DNA of 64,000 nucleotides from Neoroseomonas terrae (GTDB lineage Bacteria > Pseudomonadota > Alphaproteobacteria > Acetobacterales > Acetobacteraceae): NCBI RefSeq assembly GCF_018129025.1, contig NZ_JAAEDI010000015.1, positions 1-64,000 of the forward strand, in the 5' to 3' direction. The notes beneath the pieces are model-generated. The model was not told the origin of the DNA. It worked only from the letters and a program-made list of their open reading frames with translations, and searched no databases. Shown here in pieces: positions 9,606 through 18,910 of this stretch. How positions within the stretch are numbered: position 1 is the first letter of the stretch; the number at the start of each line of letters is the position of its first letter. The position numbers were made by a program, and so were the translations under genes.

Positions 9606-10577
9606 TCAGTTGATCCGCAGGTTCAGCCGCCGGATCATCGTCCCTTCCTCTTCCATCACCTGCCCGACATAGGCCGTGTAATCCGCACTGTTCTTGTAGA
9701 TGACGGGCATGTCGTAGCGCGCCAGCACCTCCGCATGCGCAGGGTCCATCAGGGCGGCCTTGAAGGCATCGTGCAGTGCGCGCACCACGCCGGGGTCCAT
9801 GCCCTTCGGGCCGGCGAGGCCGTAGGGCGAGGCTGAGACGATGTTGATCCCGACCTCGCGCAGCGTCGGCACGTCGGGGAAGCGGGCGGCGCGGTTCTCG
9901 CCCCAGGTGACGAGCAGGCGGAGCTGTCCGGCTTCGACCAGCGGCGCCCAGCCGGTGGAATCCGCATTTGCCTGGGTCTGGCCCGACAGGACGGCCTGGA
10001 TGTTGTCGGCCCCGCCGCGGAAGGGCACGTGCAGCCAATCGATGCCGTTCTCGGCTGCGATGCGTTCCATGGTGATGTGCAGGGTGGAGCCGACGCCGGG
10101 CGAGCCATAGGCGACCTTGCCCGGGTTCGCCTTGGCGTACGCCATGAATTCCTGCCAGGTCCGCCACGGGCTGTCGGCCTTCACCACGACACCGAACAGG
10201 TAGCCGGTGAGGTGGATGACGTATGTGAAGTCCTTCATCGGGTCCCAGCCAGGACGCGAGGTCATCATCGGCATGCGGAAGGCGGTGATCGGCAACTGGC
10301 CGACCAGATAGCCGTCGCCGCGCTGCTCCGCCGCCATCATCTGTGCGCCGAGCGTACCAGACACGCCGCTGCGGTTCTCAATGATCACGGGTTGGCCGAG
10401 ATGTCGCTGCGCGATGTCGGCGAGGGAGCGCAGTTGCCCATCGGTGGAGCCCCCGGGGGGCCAGGGTACGATCAGCCGGATGGGGCGGTTGGGAAAGCCG
10501 GCCTGCGCAACGGCGGGTGCTGCGAGCAACGCGCCGCCGGCCGCCAGTAGCGCACGGCGGGATGCCGTGATGATCAT
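9606..10577 (-). CDS. Bug/TctC-family periplasmic solute receptor
   Basis: 323 residues; ATG with GGGAGGAA upstream on the minus strand. Signal peptide with RR in ASRRALLAAGG and cleavage near AVAQ (about residue 25). Hallmarks PWPPGGSTDGQ and IENRSGVSGTLG are present and the tail reads EEEGTMIRRLNLRIN. It is the last gene of a minus-strand group with the thiolase/OB-fold pair, 72 bp downstream of the thiolase, suggesting the receptor delivers an acid processed to a beta-ketoacyl-CoA. Ligand unknown. Confidence 0.93.
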   Translation of the reverse strand: MIITASRRALLAAGGALLAAPAVAQAGFPNRPIRLIVPWPPGGSTDGQLRSLADIAQRHLGQPVIIENRSGVSGTLGAQMMAAEQRGDGYLVGQLPITAFRMPMMTSRPGWDPMKDFTYVIHLTGYLFGVVVKADSPWRTWQEFMAYAKANPGKVAYGSPGVGSTLHITMERIAAENGIDWLHVPFRGGADNIQAVLSGQTQANADSTGWAPLVEAGQLRLLVTWGENRAARFPDVPTLREVGINIVSASPYGLAGPKGMDPGVVRALHDAFKAALMDPAHAEVLARYDMPVIYKNSADYTAYVGQVMEEEGTMIRRLNLRIN

Positions 10578-10649
10578 CTTGTTGTTCCTCCCTGCATTGT
10601 ATCGGTCTTGCGGCCCCGCGGTCGTTGCCGCGGGGCCGGTCGCGCGACG

Positions 10650-11801
10650 TTACGGCCGCTGGTTCGAGAAGACGACGGTGCCGGAGGCGGAGAACATGCC
10701 GCCCACGCCATGCGCCACGCTGATGGTCACATCCGGCACCTGGGCGGGGGCGATGCCGCGCACCTGGCGGACGCTCTCCTGCAGGGCGAACATGCCGTAC
10801 ATGCCGGTGTGGGTGTAGGACAGGCCGCCGCCATTGGTGTTCAGCGGCAGCTTGCCGCCGGGGCGGGTATTGCCTTCCCAGATGAAGTCCTTCGCCTCGC
10901 CACGCTGAACGAAGCCGAGGTCTTCAAGCCCGTACATCGGCAGATGCGCGAAGGCGTCGTAGATCATCAGGTGATCGACATCGCCATGCTTGATGCCCGC
11001 CATGCGGAAGGCTTCCGGCCCGGCCACGCGGAAGGCGCGGGAGGAGGTGAAATCCTCCATCTGGCTGACCATCGTCGTCTCGACGGATTCACCGCTGCCG
11101 AGGATGTAGACCGGCTTCTGCGGGAAATCCTTGGCACGATCGGCCGAGGTCAGGATCAGCGCGCCGCCGCCATCCGTCACCAGGCAGCATTGCAGCAGGC
11201 GGAACGGATAGGCGATCATGCGGGAGTTCAGCACGTCCGCGACGGTGATCGGGTCGCGGAACGCCGCGCGCGGGTTCTTCGCCGCCCATTCCCGCTGCAC
11301 GACGGCGACCTGCGCCATCTGCTCATGCGACACGCCGTACTTCTTCATGTAGCGCAGCACGGGGATCGGGAAGAGCGTCGGCGGGCCCATCGGGCCGAAC
11401 GGTGCCTCGAACTGGCCGTTCAGCGATTGCGGCTCGGGCGGGCGCGGGGTCGCGTTGATGCGCGACTTGCCGCTCTCGCCATGGGTGATGAGGATGGTCT
11501 TGGCATAGCCCGCATGGATGGCCGCCGCGGCGTGGCGGACATGCAGCATGAAGGAACAGCCGCCGACACCGGTGCCGTCCACCCATTTCGGCGTGATGCC
11601 GAGGTAATGCGCGATCTGCTGCGGCATCATCGGGCCGACGCAGGCCACGCCGTCGATGTCGGCGGGCTTCAGCCCCGCGTCTTTCATCGCGTTCAGCGCC
11701 GCATCCGCATGCAGCATGATCTGCGCCATCTCCGGCACGGTGCCGATGCGCGTGGATTCCGCGGCACCGACGATGGCGATCTCGCCCGGCTTGATCGTCA
11801 T
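10650..11801 (-). CDS. Thiolase-fold acetyl-CoA acetyltransferase (SCP2-thiolase-like)
   Basis: 383 residues, the length of non-classical SCP-x-type thiolases. The nucleophile loop is GTGVGGCSF with Cys82; later TNGGGLSYTHTGMYG supplies the family His, and AHGVGGMFSASG lies near the C-terminus. Expected reaction is CoA-dependent cleavage of a beta-ketoacyl-CoA, or an acyl transfer. The OB-fold partner gene ends 4 bp upstream on the same strand; in steroid side-chain degradation and related systems such thiolases work in complex with a DUF35 OB-fold protein, so a complex is likely here too. Substrate is not determinable from sequence. Confidence 0.9.
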   Translation of the reverse strand: MTIKPGEIAIVGAAESTRIGTVPEMAQIMLHADAALNAMKDAGLKPADIDGVACVGPMMPQQIAHYLGITPKWVDGTGVGGCSFMLHVRHAAAAIHAGYAKTILITHGESGKSRINATPRPPEPQSLNGQFEAPFGPMGPPTLFPIPVLRYMKKYGVSHEQMAQVAVVQREWAAKNPRAAFRDPITVADVLNSRMIAYPFRLLQCCLVTDGGGALILTSADRAKDFPQKPVYILGSGESVETTMVSQMEDFTSSRAFRVAGPEAFRMAGIKHGDVDHLMIYDAFAHLPMYGLEDLGFVQRGEAKDFIWEGNTRPGGKLPLNTNGGGLSYTHTGMYGMFALQESVRQVRGIAPAQVPDVTISVAHGVGGMFSASGTVVFSNQRP

Positions 11802-11805
11802 GGCG

Positions 11806-12222
11806 TCAGGCTCCCTTCGCGGGGCGGAACAGCGGCAGGGTGATGTCGTCGTCCATCTTGGTGAAGGCGACTTCCACCGGCATGTCGAGCACCAGCGCCT
11901 CGGGCGTTTGCGGGCAATCGACGATGTTCGTCATCATGCGCGGGCCTTCCTCCAGCTCGACCACGGCGATCGCATAGGGCGGCTTGAAGCCCGGCACGGG
12001 GCGATGGTGGATGACGTAGGAATGCAGCGTCGCCTTGCCCGAGGCCTCGAACACCTCGACATTGCGCGTGCCGGTGTAGGGGCTGAAGGGGCGGGGCGGG
12101 AAATACGCCTTGCCGGTGTCGGTGCAGCGCTGCAGCAGCAGCTTGCCGTTGCGGGTGCCGTCCCAGAAATGCTTGGTCTCGGGCGTCGGTTCGGGCCGCG
12201 GGCGGCCTGGTTCGAGCGTCAT
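11806..12222 (-). CDS. OB-fold DUF35 protein, thiolase partner, with degenerate zinc ribbon
   Basis: 138 residues; ATG 12222 is preferred over an in-frame ATG 33 bases upstream because AGGAGG lies 10 bases before it. The family has an N-terminal rubredoxin-like zinc ribbon and a C-terminal OB fold that contact a thiolase or dehydratase. Here the ribbon reads LLLQRCTDTGKAYFPPRPFS, keeping only Cys33; the other three expected cysteines are Thr36, Ser47 and Thr50, so zinc binding is probably lost. The OB part (TLHSYVIHHRPVPGFKPPYAIAVVEL) is intact. Directly upstream of the thiolase and probably its subunit. Confidence 0.9.
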   Translation of the reverse strand: MTLEPGRPRPEPTPETKHFWDGTRNGKLLLQRCTDTGKAYFPPRPFSPYTGTRNVEVFEASGKATLHSYVIHHRPVPGFKPPYAIAVVELEEGPRMMTNIVDCPQTPEALVLDMPVEVAFTKMDDDITLPLFRPAKGA

Positions 12223-12288
12223 GCTATCGCATCCTCCTGCATGGATTGGCGGCATGTTCGCCCGCCTCGCGGCGGCTGGAAAGGGGGC

Positions 12289-12304
12289 CCGACCGCCCGG
12301 TCGG
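12289..12304 (-). terminator. Possible terminator hairpin of the glycosyltransferase operon
   Basis: CCGACC/GGTCGG with a 4-base loop, in the 160-bp gap after the last minus-strand glycosyltransferase and before the OB-fold gene. GC-rich, with no clear T-run, so weak. Confidence 0.3.
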
Positions 12305-12382
12305 CCGGGATGGTGCCGCTGCCCTGCAGGCTGCCCGGAGGCTGCTGCGCGCGTGGTCCGACCCGGGCGGCCTTGTGCGGCC

Positions 12383-13243
12383 CTACAATTCCAGGATGCG
12401 TTCCGGTGCCGCGCGGCCGCGCAGCAGATCCCACAAGCCCAGCATGTTGCCGCGGAAGCGACCCCGGCGATCCGCCCAGGGTTCCGGCTTCACGGAGCGC
12501 ACGAGGTTGATCAGGCAGTGCCGCGCGGCGCTCGGGATGGCGTGGCTCCAGGGGAAGGTGCCTTTGCGCGCGAGATAGACCGGGTTGACCACCTGCGAGT
12601 AGCCGAGACGCAGCTGCGTCACGCGGCCGGACTTGGACCCCAGATGCACGCCGCGCGCGCCGGCGAGGCGAAGGATGGTGCCGTGCACGCCGAGCTGGCG
12701 CGAGACGTCGATATCCTCATACCAGCCGTAAAGCGGCAGACGTTCGTCGACGCGGATACCGTGCTCGCGCACCGTCGCCATACGGAAGGCCATGTTGCAG
12801 CCGTAGCCGTTGAAGTGCGGAGCGCTGGCGGTGGGGTCGGCGGGCGGGGTGTCGGCGGCGAGCAGCGCGGCGCCTTCCTCAAGCGAATATCCCGGCCCAT
12901 TCGCGCCATCCGCGACGACCGTGCCGGTCGCGACGACCATGTCGGGATGCGCGACGAAGGCCGCTTCCAGCACCGCGAGGAAATCCGGCGCGCAGAGGAA
13001 ATCGTCATCGAGGAACAGCACCACGTCGCAATCCGTCGCGGCATCTAGGATCGCGTTGCGCTGGCGCGGCAGGCCGGCCGGGGCGGTGATGAACTCGGCG
13101 CGGGTGCAGCCCGTGACGTCATCCGGCGTTACGTGGCACACGATGATGCGGTCGGGCTGGCGGGTCTGCCGACGCAGGTCCTCCAGCACGCCGGCCAGGA
13201 TCGCCGGGCGCCCGCGCGTCGGGATGCCGATGGCGATGCGCAT
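12383..13243 (-). CDS. Glycosyltransferase family 2
   Basis: 286 residues. ATG 13243 overlaps the stop of the upstream glycosyltransferase (TGATG); a GTG one codon earlier is an alternative. GT-A fold: MRIAIGIPTRGRPAILAGVLEDL, DVVLFLDDDFLCAPDFL with the DDD metal/nucleotide-sugar motif near residue 95, then FNGYGCNMAFR and YGWYEDIDVSRQL with the acidic ED acceptor-side motif. No signal or strong membrane helix; cytoplasmic. It is the last gene of a five-gene minus-strand overlapping run (flippase to here) that builds and exports a surface glycan. Donor and acceptor sugars unknown. Confidence 0.9.
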   Translation of the reverse strand: MRIAIGIPTRGRPAILAGVLEDLRRQTRQPDRIIVCHVTPDDVTGCTRAEFITAPAGLPRQRNAILDAATDCDVVLFLDDDFLCAPDFLAVLEAAFVAHPDMVVATGTVVADGANGPGYSLEEGAALLAADTPPADPTASAPHFNGYGCNMAFRMATVREHGIRVDERLPLYGWYEDIDVSRQLGVHGTILRLAGARGVHLGSKSGRVTQLRLGYSQVVNPVYLARKGTFPWSHAIPSAARHCLINLVRSVKPEPWADRRGRFRGNMLGLWDLLRGRAAPERILEL

Positions 13244-14118
13244 CACTCGATGTCCGTCAGCGGTGCGAGCACGGCGGGCTGGCGCGCTTCCGGCGCCATC
13301 ATGCCGGCGAGCCGGCCGCGGAAGGTCATCCAGTAGTACCCGGCATTGTGCATCCGCCCGCGCAGCAGGCTGGCGGCGACGCCGCCGAGCGGGCGCATGA
13401 GGAAGGTCATGCGCGCACCGAGCGGCGCACCGTTCCGTTGCAGCGCGAAGCCAAGGCCGCGCCCGTAGCGTTCGGCGCGCTCGACCGCGACATCGGACAG
13501 CCGCTTGTCGGGATGGATGATGCGCAGCGCCGCGTCGTAGCGGGCGCCGAGACCCCGGGCCAGCGCGCGGCAGACCAGGTCGTTGCCCTCGGCGGATCCG
13601 AAGGGGCTGCCCGGCCCCATGCCTTCATCGAAGCCGCCCAGGGCCAGCGCCGTCTCGCCGCGCAGGAAGATGTTGAACTCGATGACGCTGGTCCAGACGG
13701 TCACGAGGTCGATCGGCCCGGTCTCCTCGCGCCAGCGGCCCGATCCAAGCCCGCCCTTCGGCGAGGCCGCCGGCCCGGTCAGCACATGCAGCTTGGGATC
13801 GGCGGTGAACGCTGCGTCCACGCTGTCCAGCACGCCCGGCGGATACAGGCAGTCATCGTCGGGAAAGGTGACGATCTCGCCACGCGCGTGGCGCAGGCCG
13901 AGGTTCCGCGCATGGTTCGCGTTGCGCACGGACGACCGCAGCCGCCGAAGCGTAACGCGCGAAGCATACGCCGCTTCGATCGGTCCCAGCCGGTCGTCGT
14001 CATTCTGATCGACGAGGATGACCTCGAAGTCCAACCGCCCCTGCGCCAGCAGTGTGTCCAGCAGTGCCGCGATATCCGCGTCACGTCCCAGCGTGGCGAC
14101 GACGAGCGAGAACCTCAT
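13243..14118 (-). CDS. Glycosyltransferase family 2
   Basis: 291 residues from ATG 14118, which overlaps the upstream stop (ATGA); longer in-frame starts add only unconserved arginine-rich sequence. GT-A features: MRFSLVVATLGRDADIAALLDTL, VILVDQNDDDRLGP, NHARNLGLRHARGEIVTFPDDDCLYPPG with the DDD motif near residue 90. C-terminal region lacks obvious long membrane helices. Coupled to glycosyltransferase genes on both sides, so it should add one sugar of the same repeat unit. Specificity unknown. Confidence 0.9.
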   Translation of the reverse strand: MRFSLVVATLGRDADIAALLDTLLAQGRLDFEVILVDQNDDDRLGPIEAAYASRVTLRRLRSSVRNANHARNLGLRHARGEIVTFPDDDCLYPPGVLDSVDAAFTADPKLHVLTGPAASPKGGLGSGRWREETGPIDLVTVWTSVIEFNIFLRGETALALGGFDEGMGPGSPFGSAEGNDLVCRALARGLGARYDAALRIIHPDKRLSDVAVERAERYGRGLGFALQRNGAPLGARMTFLMRPLGGVAASLLRGRMHNAGYYWMTFRGRLAGMMAPEARQPAVLAPLTDIE

Positions 14119-15215
14119 CGCCGCGCATCCTCGACCACGCGGCGCATCGCTGCGCGGAAGGCGGCGTGGCTGAAGCGTTCGGCATTGGCGCGGCACTCGG
14201 CGGGGGAGACCGCCAGCGCGTCGAAGGCGTTCACCGCGGTGATGATGGAATCGGCCGTCTGTTCCTCGAAGAACAGGCCGGTCTGGCCGGGCAGGATGAT
14301 GTCGCGCGCGCCACCCTTGCCGAAGGCGATGACCGGCGTGCCGCAGGCCTGCGCCTCGACGGTCGCGATGCCGAAATCCTCCTCGGCGGCGAAGACGCAG
14401 GCGCGGGCGGTTTGGGTCAGGCGCACCAATTCCTCGGTGCCGAGGCGGCCGCGCAACTCGATATTCGCCGCGCCATTCGCTGCCGCGCGCACCTGCGGCG
14501 CATTCGGCCCGTCGCCGACGATGACCAGCCTGCGCTCCGGCATCCGGCGGAAGGCCTCGGCGATCAGCTCGATGCGCTTGTACGGAACCATGCGCGACGC
14601 GACGAGGAAGAAATCCTCCTTCGCCTCATGCAGCGCGAAGCGGTCCACATCGACCGGCGGATGCACGACGATGCTGTCGCGTCGCCACGCTTTGCGGATG
14701 CGCTCCCCGATATAGCTGGAATTCGCCACCACCACGTCCGGGTTCAGCGCGCTGGCGCGATCCCACAGGCGCATCCGATGCAGCAGGCGGCGGGTGTAGA
14801 GGCCCTTCAGCCCCGTCTCCATGCCCGCTTCGCGCAGATACTGGTGCTGCAAATCCCACGCATAGCGCATCGGGCTGTGCACGTAGCTGACATGAAGCTG
14901 TCCCGGCCCGGTCAGCACGCCTTTCGCGACAGCATGGGACGACGTCAGCACCAAATCGTAGCCGGACAGGTCCAATTGCTCGATCGCCAGCGGCATCAGC
15001 CCAAGGAACTTGCGGAAATGCTTCCGCGCGAAGGGCAGGCGCTGGATGAAGGTGGTCGTCACGGGCCTGCCGCGCAGGAAGCCGCGCTCGCCTTCCGCCA
15101 TGAAGTCGCAGACGGCGAAGAGGTCCGCCTCCGGCCATTCGGCGATCAGCTGCTCGACGACACGCTCGGACCCCGCATAGGTGTCGAGCCATTCATGGAC
15201 GATGGCGACCTTCAT
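14115..15215 (-). CDS. Glycosyltransferase family 4
   Basis: 366 residues from ATG 15215 in an ATGA overlap; in-frame sequence further upstream is antisense to the neighbouring gene and unconserved. GT-B fold: MKVAIVHEWLDTYAGSERVV at the N-terminus (glycine loop), VVANSSYIGERIRKAW mid-protein, and the C-terminal donor-binding EX7E region EEDFGIATVEAQACGTPVIAFGKGG. This is a retaining sugar transferase acting at the cytoplasmic face of the inner membrane, probably in assembly of a lipid-linked oligosaccharide. Third gene from the 3' end of the overlapping glycan operon. Confidence 0.93.
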   Translation of the reverse strand: MKVAIVHEWLDTYAGSERVVEQLIAEWPEADLFAVCDFMAEGERGFLRGRPVTTTFIQRLPFARKHFRKFLGLMPLAIEQLDLSGYDLVLTSSHAVAKGVLTGPGQLHVSYVHSPMRYAWDLQHQYLREAGMETGLKGLYTRRLLHRMRLWDRASALNPDVVVANSSYIGERIRKAWRRDSIVVHPPVDVDRFALHEAKEDFFLVASRMVPYKRIELIAEAFRRMPERRLVIVGDGPNAPQVRAAANGAANIELRGRLGTEELVRLTQTARACVFAAEEDFGIATVEAQACGTPVIAFGKGGARDIILPGQTGLFFEEQTADSIITAVNAFDALAVSPAECRANAERFSHAAFRAAMRRVVEDARR

Positions 15216-16282
15216 GCGCGCAGCCCCTGGATTTCCGCGAGCAACGCACGCGCCGCCGCATCCCAGGTGAAGCCCCGGGCGCGCTTCAGCCCGGCGTCTC
15301 GCATGCCATCGCGCAAGCCAGTCTCCTCGATCAGTCGCAACAGGGCGTCGCGCAGCGTCTCGGGCCGCGCGGGGTCGAACCACAGGGCGGCCTCGCCGCA
15401 GACTTCCGGCACCGCGCCGGCATGGGCCGCCACCACGGCGCAGCCGCAGGTCATCGCCTCCAGCGGCGGCAGGCCGAAGCCTTCGTAGCGGGACGGGAAG
15501 ATCAGGCAGAGCGCGTTCTCGTAGAGCGTCCGCAACTCCGCGTCGGTCACGCGGCCGAGCACGCGCGCCGCCTCCGCAGCCACGCCCCCGCCGGCGCGGA
15601 ACACCGCCGGGTCTGCGGCGCCGGCGACCGCGAGCGTCAACCCGTGTTCCCCCAACGCCTCCGCCGCGGCCGTCAGCGCCGACAAATTCTTGTGCGCCGC
15701 CGGATTGCCGACGACGAGCGCATAGCGCCCCGGTTCCAGCCCGTGCTTGCCGAGCACCGCGCCGTCTGCGGGGATGCGCAGCACATGCTCGCCGCCTTCC
15801 GGCAGCACGCCGATGCGCGCCGCATCGATGCCGAGCGCCGCCGCGATCCGGCCGCGCGAGAACTCCGACACCGTCAGGATACGCGCGCCGCCGCGCGCCA
15901 GCCGCTTCTGCAGCAGCCGGTACCAGGTGCGGAAGGCCAAGGAGTATGATTCCGGCGTGTCGAAGGCGCCGGCGTCATGGATGACCACGGCCTGCCGCGC
16001 GCGGGCGAAGACCGGCGCGGTGTTCCCAAGGTTCAGCAGCACATCGCCCGCCAGCGCGCGCGGCAGGTCGATCTGTTCCCAGGCCTGCCCGCCGCGGCGG
16101 CCGACCGCCTCAGCATGGAAGGATGCCAGCCCGGCATCGCGCGCCCCGGCGGGATGCAGCACCCGCGCCGCCGGCCAATCGCCCCGCGCGGCCAGCGCAT
16201 CCGCCGCCGCGACGATCTCCGTCGCGAAGCGCTGCACGCCCGTCATGCCCTGGGTGAGATACCGTCCGTTGATCGCAATCAT
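15212..16282 (-). CDS. Glycosyltransferase family 4
   Basis: 356 residues from ATG 16282, overlapping the flippase stop by ATGA. N-terminus MIAINGRYLTQGMTGVQRFATEI is typical of mannosyltransferase-like GT4 enzymes of exopolysaccharide clusters; the donor-binding motif is PSRYEGFGLPPLEAMTCGCAVVAA with E...E spacing, then GAVPEVCGEAALWFDP. Cytoplasmic/peripheral membrane. It sits between the flippase and another GT4 in the same operon; mannose transfer is a family-based guess only. Confidence 0.93.
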   Translation of the reverse strand: MIAINGRYLTQGMTGVQRFATEIVAAADALAARGDWPAARVLHPAGARDAGLASFHAEAVGRRGGQAWEQIDLPRALAGDVLLNLGNTAPVFARARQAVVIHDAGAFDTPESYSLAFRTWYRLLQKRLARGGARILTVSEFSRGRIAAALGIDAARIGVLPEGGEHVLRIPADGAVLGKHGLEPGRYALVVGNPAAHKNLSALTAAAEALGEHGLTLAVAGAADPAVFRAGGGVAAEAARVLGRVTDAELRTLYENALCLIFPSRYEGFGLPPLEAMTCGCAVVAAHAGAVPEVCGEAALWFDPARPETLRDALLRLIEETGLRDGMRDAGLKRARGFTWDAAARALLAEIQGLRA

Positions 16283-17784
16283 GCCAGCCGCACCCGCCGT
16301 AGCAGCATGGTGCGATCCTCCTCCGGCGCGATGCGCCAGCCCAGCAGGGCCACAGCGCCGAAGGTCGCGACCCCCAGCAGGATCGGCAGCACATAGCCCG
16401 GCGAGACCACCATAAGCGCCAGCCCCGCACCGGCCACCGCCAGGAGCGGGAGCAGCGATCGCCCGGCCTCGGCCGCGGGCGGGTAATACCGCGCCGCCAG
16501 CAGGAACCGCCCCGCGCAATCCGTCGCCGCGCGCGCTACCCAGGCGATCGCCGCGCCCTCGATCCCGATCACCAGCAACAGCGCCGCGCCCAACGGCAGG
16601 AACACCGCCGCCTGGATCAGCGAGAAGGTCGCCGTCACCTCCGGCTTCCCGATCGCGTCCAGCAAGATGCCTGGCACGAAGGCGAGGCAGGAGAAGAAGA
16701 TCCCGACGCCGAGAATCCGCAGCACCAGCCCGCCGCCATCCGCGAAGGCGGTGCCGAGCCACAGCCACAGCAGCCAATGTGCCAGCGCGACGAGCACCAG
16801 GCAGGCGGGCAGCACCAGCCCCGCCACGATCAGCGCGCCGCGGCGCAGCAGCAGCACGGTGCGCTCGGGCGAGGAGCGGTAGGACGACGCGATGGCCGGC
16901 ATCAGCGCCTGCGCCACCGCCACGGGCAGGATCCACATGCGCATGACGAGGTCGAGCGGTGTCGCATAGAAGGCCACCGCCGTCAGCCCGATCAGCGCCC
17001 CGATCAGGAAGCGATCCGCATACAGAAGCATCTGGGTCAGCGCGCCCGACAGGCTCATCCACCCGCCCTGGCGCAGCAGCGGCCGCAGCAGCCCGAAGCG
17101 GGGCCGCGCCAGCCCCAACCCCGGCACATCCCGCCACGCCAGCGCGGCATAGGCCAGCCCGCTGACGAGGCGCACCAGCACCAGCGCCACCATCACGCCG
17201 ACCAGGCTGTCCCACGCCATCAGCGCCAGCACCGGGCCGAGATAGTAGAAGACGCTCACCGGCATGTTGACGATGTTCGCCGCCCGGAACCGCTGCCATG
17301 CGGCGAGCACGCCCCACAGCGCCGCGTTCAGCACCACCAGCGGCGCGGCGGCCGCCAACACGCGGAACGCCGCCAGCGCCTCGGCTTCCAACCCCGGCGG
17401 CACAATTAGTATCCGTCCGATCAGCAGCGGCATGAAGGTGTAGGCGAGGGCGGCCATGATCGAGGACAATCCCAGCAGCGCCCAGATCGTGGCGCCCACC
17501 AGGGCCGGCGCGTCACGTCCGCGCCCTTCGCCGATCGCCTCCGACACCGCCCGCGTCAGCGCCATGCCGAGGCCCAGGTCGAACACCCCAAAGATGCCCA
17601 CCATGGCCAGCGCGAGGGTGAACAACCCCCAGCGATCCGTGCCCAGCAGATGCACCAGCACCGGCGTAATCGCCAGCGCGACGATCAGCGGAACGCCGCG
17701 CCCCAACGCGTTCCACACCACCCCGGAAACGAGGCGGCGTCCGCCGGCCCGGTCTTCCGGGCCCTCGGACGCCGTAGCGGTCAT
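16279..17784 (-). CDS. Polysaccharide flippase (Wzx/MATE-like)
   Basis: 501 residues, almost wholly hydrophobic with about 12-14 predicted helices, opening with a short basic N-terminus and GVVWNALGRGVPLIVALAITPVLVHLLGTDRWGLFTLAL, characteristic of oligosaccharide flippases. Such proteins move undecaprenyl-PP-linked repeat units across the inner membrane. First gene of the overlapping glycosyltransferase operon; 30 bp upstream on the same strand lies the priming sugar transferase. No Wzy polymerase, Wza or Wzc is visible in the window, so the export route is incomplete here. Confidence 0.92.
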   Translation of the reverse strand: MTATASEGPEDRAGGRRLVSGVVWNALGRGVPLIVALAITPVLVHLLGTDRWGLFTLALAMVGIFGVFDLGLGMALTRAVSEAIGEGRGRDAPALVGATIWALLGLSSIMAALAYTFMPLLIGRILIVPPGLEAEALAAFRVLAAAAPLVVLNAALWGVLAAWQRFRAANIVNMPVSVFYYLGPVLALMAWDSLVGVMVALVLVRLVSGLAYAALAWRDVPGLGLARPRFGLLRPLLRQGGWMSLSGALTQMLLYADRFLIGALIGLTAVAFYATPLDLVMRMWILPVAVAQALMPAIASSYRSSPERTVLLLRRGALIVAGLVLPACLVLVALAHWLLWLWLGTAFADGGGLVLRILGVGIFFSCLAFVPGILLDAIGKPEVTATFSLIQAAVFLPLGAALLLVIGIEGAAIAWVARAATDCAGRFLLAARYYPPAAEAGRSLLPLLAVAGAGLALMVVSPGYVLPILLGVATFGAVALLGWRIAPEEDRTMLLRRVRLA

Positions 17785-17814
17785 CGAATGGAACCCCTGG
17801 TTAGCCCCGGGGGA

Positions 17815-18507
17815 TTAGCACGCACCGCGGCGGGACAGCACCGCCACCGGAGTCTTGATCAGGATCCGCATGTCCGCCATCAGCGACGGCTGCGAGACAT
17901 AGGCCACATCAAGCGCGACGCGCTGGTCGTAGGAAGTCTCGGAGCGGCCCGACACCTGCCACAGGCCGGTGATGCCCGGGCGGACCGTCACGTAGTGCGC
18001 GGCAGCCGCGCCGTAGTAGCTGTCCAGCTCCGACTGCGTGACCGGGCGAGGGCCGACGATCGCCATCTCGCCAAGCAGCACGTTGATCAGCTGCGGCAGC
18101 TCGTCCAGCGAGGTGGCGCGCAGGAAGCGCCCGGTGCGGGTGATGCGCGGGTCGTTCTTCAGCTTGCGCGTCGTCTCCCATTCCTCCCGTGCCGCGGGGT
18201 CGGAGGCGAGCAGCGCTTCGAGCCGCGCTTGGCTGTCCACGACCATCGAGCGGAACTTGAGGCAGCCGAAGATACGGCCGTCCCGACCGACGCGGGGATG
18301 CGCATAGAACGCCGGACCGCCATCGGCCCGTACCAGCAGGGAGACGACTAGGAAGAAGGGGGCGGCGAAGAGCAGCGCGGCCGCGGCGATCGCGACATCC
18401 GCCGCGCGCTTCACGACCGGCGTGAAGCCGATGACGGGACGGACGCCCGAAACGACGCCGGCGACGGCGCCATGGGGGGGGAGGGGACCAACCGGAACGC
18501 TGGACAT
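17815..18507 (-). CDS. Priming sugar-phosphate transferase (undecaprenyl-phosphate, ExoY/WcaJ type)
   Basis: 230 residues from ATG 18507; a longer in-frame start (18555) adds 16 unconserved residues. After a Pro/Val-rich N-terminus there is one hydrophobic hairpin (VKRAADVAIAAAALLFAAPFFLVVSLL), then the catalytic domain: GRIFGCLKFRSMV, KLKNDPRITRTGRFLR, SLDELPQLINVLLGEMAIVGPRPV and RPGITGLWQVSGRS. It transfers a sugar-1-phosphate from a UDP-sugar to undecaprenyl phosphate, the first committed step for the glycan made by the downstream glycosyltransferases. Short form without the extra helices of WbaP. Confidence 0.95.
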   Translation of the reverse strand: MSSVPVGPLPPHGAVAGVVSGVRPVIGFTPVVKRAADVAIAAAALLFAAPFFLVVSLLVRADGGPAFYAHPRVGRDGRIFGCLKFRSMVVDSQARLEALLASDPAAREEWETTRKLKNDPRITRTGRFLRATSLDELPQLINVLLGEMAIVGPRPVTQSELDSYYGAAAAHYVTVRPGITGLWQVSGRSETSYDQRVALDVAYVSQPSLMADMRILIKTPVAVLSRRGAC

Positions 18508-18865
18508 CGGTGTCAGCAACCTTCTGGATGTCGCGCCGCCGGCGGGGGCCGGCAACGACCAAGGTGGATCACTCGGGGTCGGGCGCCGTTCCCCCTACGG
18601 GAAGACGACAAAACCGGCCCTTCGGTTCACCGTGAAAGTGACCCTTGGCGCTGTCGGATTTGGGACGTGGTTGCGGCGCAATTGTGGCGACGCAGCATCC
18701 GGATGCGGGATTTTCTGCTGGAATTTCAGGGGGTCAGCCGGCGTTGTCCGGCTGCCTGCCCCCGTTGCGGCTCATTCGCCCTGTCGGCAAGCGCTCGGTA
18801 GCCATTGATTTTGCGCGCATCGTCGCGCATCGCGATGGCGTCGGCCCGATTGCGGAGTACGAATC
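18508..18865. promoter_or_regulatory. Divergent intergenic region
   Basis: About 360 bp between the minus-strand sugar transferase and the plus-strand DUF6311 gene. No conserved ORF. It must hold promoters for both directions. A perfect palindrome CATCGCGATG lies at 18828-18837, next to a tandem GCGCATCG pair; either could bind a regulator. No clear -35/-10 pair was found. Confidence 0.4.
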
Positions 18866-18910
18866 CTGACCCCCAAGCTCGACGCCGTCCTGTCATACGC
18901 CTTCGCCGCA

